64,000 bases of DNA, from assembly GCA_035551675.1 (NCBI GenBank), contig DASZMV010000018.1, positions 62,001 through 126,000 on the forward strand, written 5' to 3'. Numbering within the stretch: the stretch's first letter is position 1; every line of letters starts with the position of its first letter. The notes beneath the pieces are model-generated. The model was given only the letters and a program-made list of their open reading frames with translations, made no database searches and was not told where the DNA came from. Below, piece after piece: positions 53,326 through 61,209 of this stretch. A program made the position numbers and the translations under genes. The stretch comes from JAFECT01 sp035551675 (GTDB lineage: Bacteria > Pseudomonadota > Alphaproteobacteria > Caulobacterales > Caulobacteraceae).

Positions 53326-54569
53326 GCGGGCGCGCCGTTCACGGCGCGGGCAAGCACCGACAGAAGCCGTTCGATGTCAGTCACGTCGTTGTACACGGAC
53401 GCCGAGATCCGAAGGCGATGCTTCGACAACTGCACCTTGATCCGCGCCTTCTCCAGTGGCGGCCCCAGGAGCTTGGCCGCGTCCCGGCGCGCAAACGCGA
53501 TGGTCGGCGCATCCTGACCACGCGGCGTGAGCGGCAGAAACCCCAGACGCGGCATCTCGTCCTGGAGATGTGCGATCAAAGGCGCGCGGTACGCCGCAAT
53601 GTTTTCGACGCCGACCGCATGCAGATAGTCGAGGGAGCCAGTCAGGCCTGCGAGCGCGCCCCAGCTCGGAGTCGCGACTTCGAACAGGCCCACGGCGTCG
53701 TCGCTGAGGGTGTAATCGATTGCGCGATCGCCCGGCGTGTCGAAGGGATAGACATGGCTCTCGTAGGTTTTGTACTGGCGCCAGCCTTCTTCGGGACGCT
53801 GCAAGCCTTTCAACCGATCCGGGCGCACATAGAGGAAGGCGACGCCGAACTCGCCCATCAGCCACTTGTAGCCGCCGCAGCAGCAGAAATCGACACCGCT
53901 GGCTTTCACGTCGAGCGGCACGGCGCCCGCCGCCTGGATCACGTCGGCGTAGACCAACGCTCCTTTCGCATGCGCGATCTCGCATACCGATCCCAGGTCG
54001 TATTGAAACGCGGTGTCGCTCGACACGGCGGAAATCGCCACCAGTCGCGTCTTGTGATCGATCAGGCGATCGAGGTCATCGAGCGCGATGCGGTTGTCGC
54101 GGGGCGCCGCCACCGCGACCGGAACCCCGCGGCGGTGATACTCGCCGTAGATCTCGGGTGAATAATGAAAGGCGTCGGTGACCACGCCCGCGTCGGGACC
54201 GAGGTTCAGGGCCTGAACGACCAGGTTCTCGCCGACCATGGTGCTGGGGACTACCGCGATGTCCGCCGGATCCGCGTTGATCAGCCGCGCGAAACGTTCG
54301 ACCGCCGCGTCACGCGGATTCACCGAAGCCCAGGGCGTATCGGGTTCAAGCCGGCGGCGCTGCAGATAGGCCTCGATGGCGTCGTAGGTCATGCGGCCCA
54401 TAGGATGGCTGTAGGCCGCGTTGAGAAAGACGTGGTCGAGTTTGAAGTTCTCTCGATCCGGCAGGCGGACCCGCGCCGCAACCGGCGCCGCCATGGCCGC
54501 CCCAGGAATTCCCGGAGCGACCGCGAGCGATGCGGCCGTCCCGAAGAGTCCCCGGCGCGAAACGATCAT
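53322..54569 (-). CDS. Tat-exported class V aminotransferase-fold enzyme (PvdN-like)
   Basis: 415 residues. The N-terminus SRRGLFGTAASLAVAPGIPG is a twin-arginine signal, so a folded, PLP-loaded enzyme should be exported. The fold-type I, class V domain has STMVGENLVVQALN, D209 in ADVIQAAG and the PLP lysine K235 in CCGGYKWLMGEFG. It resembles isopenicillin-N epimerase/cysteine desulfurase-like proteins; PvdN, a Tat-exported PLP enzyme of pyoverdine maturation, is the known precedent. It starts 4 bp after the TonB receptor stop. It may modify or degrade an amino-acid residue of the imported ligand. Three adjacent Cys (FCCCGG) precede the lysine. Confidence 0.88.
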   Translation of the reverse strand: MIVSRRGLFGTAASLAVAPGIPGAAMAAPVAARVRLPDRENFKLDHVFLNAAYSHPMGRMTYDAIEAYLQRRRLEPDTPWASVNPRDAAVERFARLINADPADIAVVPSTMVGENLVVQALNLGPDAGVVTDAFHYSPEIYGEYHRRGVPVAVAAPRDNRIALDDLDRLIDHKTRLVAISAVSSDTAFQYDLGSVCEIAHAKGALVYADVIQAAGAVPLDVKASGVDFCCCGGYKWLMGEFGVAFLYVRPDRLKGLQRPEEGWRQYKTYESHVYPFDTPGDRAIDYTLSDDAVGLFEVATPSWGALAGLTGSLDYLHAVGVENIAAYRAPLIAHLQDEMPRLGFLPLTPRGQDAPTIAFARRDAAKLLGPPLEKARIKVQLSKHRLRISASVYNDVTDIERLLSVLARAVNGAPA

Positions 54570-54573
54570 CGTC

Positions 54574-57051
54574 TCACCACCGCTGGGTGATGCTGAGACC
54601 AATGGTGCGCGGCGGATTGACCGCGTAACGGAACGCGTCGCCCGCCGCGTTGCCGCCTCCGGTATAGCCCAAGAGTCCGCGCGAATCGGTGAGGTTGGTC
54701 ACATAGAGATTGATCCGCGTCGGACCGTGGACCACGCCCGCGTGCAGGCCGATCTGGTCGAAGGCCGGCATGCGGAAGCCGATGGCGTCGAGCTCGCTCG
54801 AACGATAGCGCCAGTCGCCGCCGATGAAGCCTTTCCAAGCGTCATTCAGCGGGCGCTCGTACTCGACTTGAAACGAGGCGGTGGTCGCCGGCACATATTC
54901 GATCTGGTCGCCGACGTTCAGGCCAAGCCCCGGGTTCGGCGAGGTGTAATGCGCATCGGTGTAGGCGTAGCCGGCGGTCAGGCTGAGGCCGTGAACCGGC
55001 ACCGCCTGGACCTGAGCTTCGATACCCTGGCTGATGGCGTTGCCGCCGTTGCCAGGCACGAGGTACGGCCCGCCGCCCACCGCAACCAGGGTCTGCAGGT
55101 TCTTCCAGTCGATATGGAAGGCGTCGAGATCGAGAGTGACTCGATCATCCCATGCCTTGGCCTTTACGCCGGCCTCATAACTCCACACCGTGTCGGGATC
55201 GTAGGTTGTGACGAAATTGGAAACGACCACCGGGGGCTGCGCGCGCCCGCCGCCAGGGCGAAAGCCGCTCGCGGCGCGCACATAGAGCATGACATCGTCG
55301 GTGACGCGCCAGCGGGCGCCCGCCGAATAGGTGTTCACGTCGTTGGTCAGATCGTCGATCCGCACGGCCGGGGCGCCGGTCAGGCTGTAGATAAGGCCGG
55401 TATCGTCATTTTCGTTGTGCTGTTCGATCCGGCTGTGACGCCAACCGGCGCTGACGTCGAGCGCCGGCGTGATGTAGTAGGTGGCGTCGACGAACTCGGC
55501 GAGTTCCTTCAGATCGTTGTGCGCATTGCCGATGGCCGGCTGGCCATAGGGTTGCGGCGCCACCGTTCCGCCCGGCCCCATCACCGTGATCAGAGCGTTC
55601 GTGACCGAGGACTCATCCTGGTAGAACAGACCGCCGACCCAGCGCAGGCGGCCGGCATCCTTCGACTCTAGCCGCAACTCTTCCGAGGTTTTGCCGACGT
55701 CGTAGTTGTTCACGTCACTGACGGTGCTGTCGGGCGCCTCGTGCAGCAGGGTCTTGTATGACGAGCGGGTATAGGTCGCCGTCACGTCGGTATAGCGATA
55801 GTCGTCTTCGTTCGAACGACCGGTGGCCGACACAAGGTTGGCCCAGCCGAGATCGTAGCGGATTTCCGCCGAATAGACTTCGTCGATTGAACGGTTCGGC
55901 TGTTCGAGATGCAGGGAGGTCTTCAGATCGCCGTACGAGGTATGAAACGGCGGTGGAAAATCAGGCACTGCATTGTAGGACACCGCGTCCAGACCGTCGG
56001 CGTCGGTGCGCTGGTAGACGGCGCCGAGGCGGACCTGCAGCGCTTGGGTCGGCTGGTACAGCGCCGAACCTCGGACGCCCCATGCCTTGTCGCGGTTGAT
56101 GTCCTTATCCCCGGTCAGGACGTTGTCGATGAACCCCGCGTCTTCCCGATAAAAGGCGCTGGCGCGGAGGCCAAGTTCGTCCTGGATGATCGGCGTCGTT
56201 CCAGCCACGCGAAACTTGTAGCCCACGCCGCCGTGCGCCACGTCGTTCACGTCGACGCCAAAATCGCCGGACGCAGCGGTGAGGCTGGGCGCCTTGGTAA
56301 CGTACATAAGCAGGCCGCCCAGAGAAGACGCGCCGTAGAGCGTACCCTGCGGACCTTTCAGCACCTCCACACGCTCAAGGTCGGCGGGATCGATGTCGAC
56401 CGTGTAGGACGCGCCCTGGGCTTCGTTGCTGGCCGAACCTACGGGGATATCGTCCACGTAGGTCGCTGTCGCCGAGCCAAGCGCCTGGGAGGCGACGCCG
56501 CGGATCGAGATCTGGTCCTGGCCCGGACGGCCGTAGGAGGTGAACTCCACGCCAGGCACGAAGCCGAGGTAGTCTTCGAGGTTGTTGGCGTTCATCTGTT
56601 CGAGCTTGGTCCCGCTGATCGCGGAGATGCCGCCGCCCACGGTAGACAGTGGCTGGATGCGCTTATCGACCGTCACCACCAGCTCTTGCACCCTGGTCGC
56701 GGCCTCCCGCGGCGCGGCGTCCGCCATGGCGCCCAAATAGACAACGCCGCCTGCAGTGCGCTTTACCTCGAGGCCGCTCCCGCTCAGAAGCTGGCGCAAT
56801 GCTTCATTGGCGGTGAAACTCCCGACCACCGCCGGCGCGCGCTTACCGCGCACGTCGTCTTCCGAGAAAATGATCGGCTGTCCCGAGACTTGGCCGTAAG
56901 TGCGCAGGGCTGCACCCAGGTTCTGCGCCGGAATATTGAAGTGCAAAGTCTGGGCCTGTGCGATTGCCGCGACTGGCGAGGCCAAGATCACGAGGGCAGC
57001 GGCGGCGACCGAGGATTGGAGTCCCTTGCGCGCGAATTTTTCAAACATCAT
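54574..57051 (-). CDS. TonB-dependent transducer with STN signalling domain
   Basis: 825 residues. Signal peptide (about 1-33), then an STN domain (about 36-105; LHFNIPAQNLGAALRTYG, QPIIFSEDDVRGKRAPAV) that contacts FecR in the periplasm, a TonB box-like QELVVTV (122-128), a plug domain (about 135-235; QISIRGVASQALGSATATYV, RVEVLKGPQGTLYGASSLGG) and a beta-barrel ending in aromatic GLSITQRW. Together with the adjacent fecR and fecI-type genes it forms a complete cell-surface signalling unit. The ligand is not known; a peptide-like or siderophore-like molecule is suggested by the downstream enzymes. Confidence 0.93.
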   Translation of the reverse strand: MMFEKFARKGLQSSVAAAALVILASPVAAIAQAQTLHFNIPAQNLGAALRTYGQVSGQPIIFSEDDVRGKRAPAVVGSFTANEALRQLLSGSGLEVKRTAGGVVYLGAMADAAPREAATRVQELVVTVDKRIQPLSTVGGGISAISGTKLEQMNANNLEDYLGFVPGVEFTSYGRPGQDQISIRGVASQALGSATATYVDDIPVGSASNEAQGASYTVDIDPADLERVEVLKGPQGTLYGASSLGGLLMYVTKAPSLTAASGDFGVDVNDVAHGGVGYKFRVAGTTPIIQDELGLRASAFYREDAGFIDNVLTGDKDINRDKAWGVRGSALYQPTQALQVRLGAVYQRTDADGLDAVSYNAVPDFPPPFHTSYGDLKTSLHLEQPNRSIDEVYSAEIRYDLGWANLVSATGRSNEDDYRYTDVTATYTRSSYKTLLHEAPDSTVSDVNNYDVGKTSEELRLESKDAGRLRWVGGLFYQDESSVTNALITVMGPGGTVAPQPYGQPAIGNAHNDLKELAEFVDATYYITPALDVSAGWRHSRIEQHNENDDTGLIYSLTGAPAVRIDDLTNDVNTYSAGARWRVTDDVMLYVRAASGFRPGGGRAQPPVVVSNFVTTYDPDTVWSYEAGVKAKAWDDRVTLDLDAFHIDWKNLQTLVAVGGGPYLVPGNGGNAISQGIEAQVQAVPVHGLSLTAGYAYTDAHYTSPNPGLGLNVGDQIEYVPATTASFQVEYERPLNDAWKGFIGGDWRYRSSELDAIGFRMPAFDQIGLHAGVVHGPTRINLYVTNLTDSRGLLGYTGGGNAAGDAFRYAVNPPRTIGLSITQRW

Positions 57052-57090
57052 GACGAACCCCCGAGCGGCTTTTCCGCTGTCATGAAGGTG

Positions 57091-58197
57091 TTACGGACGA
57101 GCGCGCCGAACCCGAACTTCATTTGGACGATTTTGTGAAACAGGCGTCCCATCCAGGACGATTCGGCCGTCGCGTTCCCTGGCTTTCACCGGGAACGCCG
57201 CTGTGAGACCTTGAACAAACGAGTCAACGTCGCCCGCGCGGAAGACGCCGGAGATGCGTACCCTCGCGGCAGCGGGGTCGCCCACTGTCATGGGCGTGGA
57301 CGCGTACCGATCCATGCGCTCCACGGCAAGCGGCAGCGGCTCATCCTCGAATACCAACTGCCCGCCCTCCCAGGAGAGCGAGCGCACGGGGTCTACCGGC
57401 GCAACGGTTGCAATGAGCGATGCCGTCGCGCCGCCCGAGTCATCGGTGCGCGCGATCAATTCGTGGTCGGGTGTGAGCGCACGGTCCGCCGTCGCGTTAG
57501 CCGCGCCGATGGCGACCATTTGGGGCTTGTCGCCATGCTTGTGGTCCAGCACAGCGAGGCGGCCTTCGTAGAGGATCACGCGCACCTGATGACGCGCCAA
57601 CTCGACGCTGAAAGAGGTCCCGGTCGCCACGACTTCCCGGCCGCCCGCCTCGACGCTGAAGGGATGCAACGGGTCCTTCGCCACGTCGAACTTGGCGCGA
57701 CCGCGCTCGAGCCACAACGAGCGCCGCCCAAACGCGTAGCGTACGAGCACCTTGGTCTGCGCGTCCAACGACATGTGCGAGCCGTCGGAAAGCGCGACAA
57801 TGCGGCGTTCGCCTAAACCCGTTTCGTATGCATGCGGCGCAACGACGCGCCACGCGCCGGCGAAGAGCACTGCAAGCGCCAGGCTGGCGGCCAGCGCACC
57901 CCAGCGCCATCGACCACCATGGGCGGGCCGCATGTGGCGACTGCGATGCGCGCGTTGCGCCGACGCCAGCGCCGATCTGCGAAGGGCGAGCATTTCCGGG
58001 GCCGCGGCATAGTTTTCTACCGCGCGCCAGGCGCCGACGATTTCGTCCATCGCCGCAGCGTTTTCCGGATCCTCGAGCCAGCGCTGGAAATCCACGCCGT
58101 CCGCATCGGACAGAGGACCTTCCGCCAGACGCACGGACCAGACCGTGGCTTCTGCTGCGCGATCGGTTGCGTCAGGGTGCGGAGAGGCGCCGCTCAT
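57091..58197 (-). CDS. FecR-family anti-sigma/transmembrane regulator
   Basis: 368 residues. A cytoplasmic DUF4880 domain (about 15-60; WSVRLAEGPLSDADGVDFQR) binds the sigma factor; a membrane helix is at about 99-118; the periplasmic FecR domain (about 125-225; LSDGSHMSLDAQTKVLVRYA, GRAKFDVAKD) and a C-terminal DUF4974/STN-like domain (about 285-350) interact with the transducer. It overlaps the sigma gene by ATGA. It should activate or release the sigma factor upon ligand import. Confidence 0.94.
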   Translation of the reverse strand: MSGASPHPDATDRAAEATVWSVRLAEGPLSDADGVDFQRWLEDPENAAAMDEIVGAWRAVENYAAAPEMLALRRSALASAQRAHRSRHMRPAHGGRWRWGALAASLALAVLFAGAWRVVAPHAYETGLGERRIVALSDGSHMSLDAQTKVLVRYAFGRRSLWLERGRAKFDVAKDPLHPFSVEAGGREVVATGTSFSVELARHQVRVILYEGRLAVLDHKHGDKPQMVAIGAANATADRALTPDHELIARTDDSGGATASLIATVAPVDPVRSLSWEGGQLVFEDEPLPLAVERMDRYASTPMTVGDPAAARVRISGVFRAGDVDSFVQGLTAAFPVKARERDGRIVLDGTPVSQNRPNEVRVRRARP

Positions 58198-58706
58198 TGT
58201 TCGTCTCCTAAGCGGGCGCGCAGATGCACGCTCGCGCGCACCACGTGTTTCTCGACGGCGCGCACGGACAGGCCGTACATGTCAGCAATCTCGCGTTGTT
58301 TCATGTTCTCCAGGCGAAAGAGGATGAAGATGGCGCGCGTCCTTTCCGGCAATTCCTTTAGCGCGGCGGTCACCGTGGCGAGCGCGCTCCGCGCCTGATA
58401 CACGCGGTCCGGATCGCGCGCCTCGGTCTCGGCCGCATCCAGCGCCCCCTGCCCCAGAATGAATCGCGTTCTCACGGCCGACCGGCGGGCACGGTCGCGC
58501 AACAGGTTGGCCGCCATCTGAAACACGTACGGATCGGGCCGCTCCGATCTCAGGGTCGAGCCGTGAGCGGCGAGGCGCATCAGCACCTCCTGCGTCAAGT
58601 CCTCCGACTCGGCGTGGTCATGCAGACGGCGCAAGAAGAACGCCATGAGCGCCGGCCGAAACCGCCTGCTCAACTGACCGATATCGACCTGCGTCTCAGT
58701 CTGCAC
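58194..58706 (-). CDS. ECF sigma factor, FecI type
   Basis: About 170 residues. Region 2 is LSRRFRPALMAFFLRRLHDH with SEDLTQEVLMRLAA; region 4 is LKELPERTRAIFILFRLENM followed by the helix-turn-helix YGLSVRAVEKHVVRAS. The start is uncertain: GTG 58706 or TTG 58709 give normal length, while longer frames run antisense into the amidase 5' region. It directs transcription of the downstream transducer operon and perhaps of the divergent amidase, 196 bp away; a consensus promoter could not be fixed. Confidence 0.9.
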   Translation of the reverse strand: MQTETQVDIGQLSRRFRPALMAFFLRRLHDHAESEDLTQEVLMRLAAHGSTLRSERPDPYVFQMAANLLRDRARRSAVRTRFILGQGALDAAETEARDPDRVYQARSALATVTAALKELPERTRAIFILFRLENMKQREIADMYGLSVRAVEKHVVRASVHLRARLGDEQ

Positions 58707-58902
58707 CAACCCGAAACCCTTGCACGCCCGGGCGGGCGCTATGGAATAATACGCATCGTCGCGCGAAATCCCCTCCCGCACGCCCCAATGCCGCCCGAGT
58801 GGCGGGTAAAGCTGGCGGTGGAGGGGCCTGACGCCTTGCGTCCCAAGGGGGAATTGCGCGAGGAAGGGTTTGGGGACCTTCAATGGGCAGAGGCTGATGA
58901 CG

Positions 58903-60384
58903 ATGACGCTCGACCGGCGCACGCTTCTCTACGGCCTGGCCGCGACCGCGCCGCTGGCGGCGAGCGCCTGTTCGCCGATCTCGAACCTGATCCACGGCGA
59001 CCTGGCCTGGACCGACGCCACCGGGACCGCGGAACTGATCCGCAAGCGCCAGATCAGCGCGCGCGAGGTGGTGCAGGGCGCGATCGATCGAGCCAACGCG
59101 GTCAATCCCAAGCTCAACTTCCTGGTCACGGCCGATTTCGAGCGGGCGCTGAAGCGGGCCGGCGGCGAGCTCGCCGGGCCGTTCGCCGGCGTGCCCACCC
59201 TGATCAAAGACCTCTACGACCTGGAGGGCCTGCCGACCAAGAACGGCGCGCGCGCCCTCGCCCACGCGCCGCCGGTCAAGGCGTCCGAGCCGGTCGTCGC
59301 GGCCTTTCTGGCGGCGGGCTTCATCCCCATCGGCAAGTCCTCGACGCCCGAATTCGGCTCGCTGCCGACAACCGAGCCCCTGGCGGGCGGGCCGACGCGC
59401 AATCCCTGGGACCTGACGCGGTCGTCGGGCGGATCCTCGGGCGGGTCGGCGGCAGCGGTCGCGGCCGGCGTGGTGCCGGTCGCCCAGGCCAGCGACGGCG
59501 GCGGCTCGATCCGCATCCCGGCCTCGTGCTGTGGCCTGTTCGGCCTGAAGCCGTCGCGCGGGCGGATGATCGGCTCGACCGACAGCCTCAAGGAACTCTC
59601 GGTGAAAAACTGCGAGGCGCGCACCGTGCGCGACGCCGCCGGCGTGTTCGCCGCCCTCGAAAAGACCGGCGATGGCGCAACCCTGCCCGCCGTGGGCCTG
59701 GTCAAGGGACCCAACACCCGTCGACTGAAGATCGGCTGGATCGCGGCCGATCCCAACGGCCGGCCCGCCGACAAGCCGGTCGCCGACGCCACCCAAAAGG
59801 CGGCCGACCTGTGCAAGCGGCTCGGCCACACGGTCGAACCCATGGTCTGGCCGACGCTCTCCAAGGATTTCACCCAGGCATTCCTGGTGCTGTGGGCCGC
59901 CCGCTCGCCCGAGATCGTCCAGGGCGTCGCCAAGGCGCTGGGCCGCGCGCCCGGCCCGCAGGACCTCGAGCCCTTCACCCTAGGCATGGCGCGCGCCTCG
60001 GCGGCCCTGCCGGCCGGGGCGGTCGACCGGGCGATGGCGACCGTGGCCACCGGGGCCAAGGGTTACCTCAGCCTGTTTGAGCGCTACGACGTGGTGCTGA
60101 CCCCGGTGCTGTCGAGCGCGCCTCCCAAACTGGGCTGGACGCGCGGCGATGTACCCTATGACACGCTCATTGAGCGCCTGATCGAGTATGTGGGATACAC
60201 CCCCATCGTGAACGTGGCCGGAAACACGGCTATGAGCGTGCCTCTATCGTGGACCGACGCCGGGCTTCCGGTGGGCGCCCACTTCGCCGCAGCCCCCGGC
60301 CAGGAGCGAACCCTGTTCGAACTGGCTTTCGAATTGGAGAGGGCGCAGCCCTGGGCCGACAAGAAACCGCCCGTGCACGCCTGA
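58903..60384 (+). CDS. Exported amidase (amidase signature family), Tat/lipoprotein
   Basis: 493 residues. The N-terminus LDRRTLLYGLAATAPLAASAC carries both an RR motif and a lipobox (Cys23; SAC), hence a probable Tat-exported lipoprotein. The Ser-cisSer-Lys triad is visible: K102 in TLIKDLYD, cis-Ser in SSGGSSGGSAAAVAAG (178/179) and nucleophile S202 in SDGGGSIRIPA. It hydrolyses amides of small molecules, peptides or aryl acids. The ATG at 58903 is nine bases after AGAGG; an ATG at 58897 is also possible. It is divergent from the sigma gene and may belong to the same ligand-processing system. Confidence 0.9.
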   Translation: MTLDRRTLLYGLAATAPLAASACSPISNLIHGDLAWTDATGTAELIRKRQISAREVVQGAIDRANAVNPKLNFLVTADFERALKRAGGELAGPFAGVPTLIKDLYDLEGLPTKNGARALAHAPPVKASEPVVAAFLAAGFIPIGKSSTPEFGSLPTTEPLAGGPTRNPWDLTRSSGGSSGGSAAAVAAGVVPVAQASDGGGSIRIPASCCGLFGLKPSRGRMIGSTDSLKELSVKNCEARTVRDAAGVFAALEKTGDGATLPAVGLVKGPNTRRLKIGWIAADPNGRPADKPVADATQKAADLCKRLGHTVEPMVWPTLSKDFTQAFLVLWAARSPEIVQGVAKALGRAPGPQDLEPFTLGMARASAALPAGAVDRAMATVATGAKGYLSLFERYDVVLTPVLSSAPPKLGWTRGDVPYDTLIERLIEYVGYTPIVNVAGNTAMSVPLSWTDAGLPVGAHFAAAPGQERTLFELAFELERAQPWADKKPPVHA

Positions 60385-60409
60385 CCTCAAGACCATTGGT
60401 GAGACCGAG

Positions 60410-60937
60410 ATGAAACGAACGATCCTTCTTCTGGCGGCGGCGTCCCTGTTCAGCGCGGGTCTCGGAGCCTGCATGCACCATGGCCCGCGCGTCGCGCTCG
60501 GCAGGAAATCGGTGGTGATGGCCGGGGCGCCCAAGGCGGCGCCCGGCATGGACTGGCGCTTCGCCCCCGAGGGCGATGACGCCGCGCTGATCTACGGCGG
60601 CGCAAAAGGCGGCGACGTGAAGCTGATGCTCGCCTGCGCGCACAAGTCGGGATCGGTCAGCATCGGCCAGCCGGTCGCCGATCTGCCCGAAGGCGCACAC
60701 GCGATGACGCTCGTCTCCGGCTCGGTGCGTTCCACCGACGAGGGCGTGGTCCAGGCGGCGCCGTCCAATCCGGACCTGCAGGTCTTGACCATCAAGCTCA
60801 ACACCATGGCGCCGATCGTCCAGGCCTTCGAAACCCGCGGCTGGATCAGCGTGCCCAACGGTAGCGACCGCCTGGTTCACATGGTCCCGCACGCGGGCAA
60901 CCGCGCGGTGCACCAGTTCTTCGCGTTCTGCGAGTGA
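60410..60937 (+). CDS. Small lipoprotein of unknown function
   Basis: 175 residues with a lipoprotein signal (LGAC, Cys21). The mature part has ALGRKSVVMAGAPKAAPGMD, a beta-rich core (WRFAPEGDDAALIYGG, VKLMLACAHKSG) and ends in FFAFCE with an almost C-terminal Cys. Two Cys besides the lipid one may form a disulfide. No family is recognised. It begins 25 bp after the amidase on the same strand, and a terminator follows. Confidence 0.7.
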   Translation: MKRTILLLAAASLFSAGLGACMHHGPRVALGRKSVVMAGAPKAAPGMDWRFAPEGDDAALIYGGAKGGDVKLMLACAHKSGSVSIGQPVADLPEGAHAMTLVSGSVRSTDEGVVQAAPSNPDLQVLTIKLNTMAPIVQAFETRGWISVPNGSDRLVHMVPHAGNRAVHQFFAFCE

Positions 60938-60946
60938 TGCGGGGCT

Positions 60947-61207
60947 GAAGAGAGTCCACGGACCACACGGAAATCACGGAAATAGCTAAGAGGCCGGCCG
61001 CGTCGATATTGCCGGCCTTTTTGTTTGCCCACGAAAAACACGAAAAGCACGAAAACGCTTATCTCCGCCGCGTCGCAGACGCGGCTTAGATTGACGGGCG
61101 CTGCGCGCCAAAGCTCTGAAGCACGACACGTTCGTGATTTTCGTGGGCAATTCTTCTTACGAAGCGCGAGGCGTCCGTGCTTTCCGTGTGGTCCGTGGAC
61201 TCTCTTC
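60947..61207. repeat. Nested inverted-repeat element between lipoprotein gene and dxs
   Basis: Fills the 272-bp gap 60938-61209. The outer arms (60947-60980 and 61174-61207) are 34 bp, inverted, with one mismatch; they begin GAAGAGAGTCCACGGACCAC. The inner arms (61026-61043 and 61132-61149) are 18 bp, inverted, one mismatch (TGCCCACGAAAAACACGA). CACGAAAA is repeated three times at 61031-61055. Between the inner arms are hairpins CCGCGTC/GACGCGG (61068-61084) and GGCGC/GCGCC. The outer left arm is followed by a terminator. It resembles a small non-autonomous element, but no target-site duplication is visible. Confidence 0.8.
60992..61026 (+). terminator. Terminator within the nested repeat
   Basis: GGCCGGC (60992-60998) and GCCGGCC (61011-61017) form a stem, followed by TTTTTGTTT. 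Serves the amidase-lipoprotein pair. Confidence 0.8.
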
Positions 61208-61209
61208 TC

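Noticed and set aside
57052..57090. GGAA-N16-CGTC, an ECF-type promoter match just before the TonB transducer
   Set aside because: The CGTC abuts the start codon, so a transcript would begin inside the gene. Treated as a chance match in the 39-bp gap.
49649..58706. Lasso-peptide biosynthetic cluster
   Set aside because: The receptor/sigma/peptidase layout is suggestive, but no precursor peptide, B-type protease or asparagine-synthetase-like cyclase gene is present in the window.
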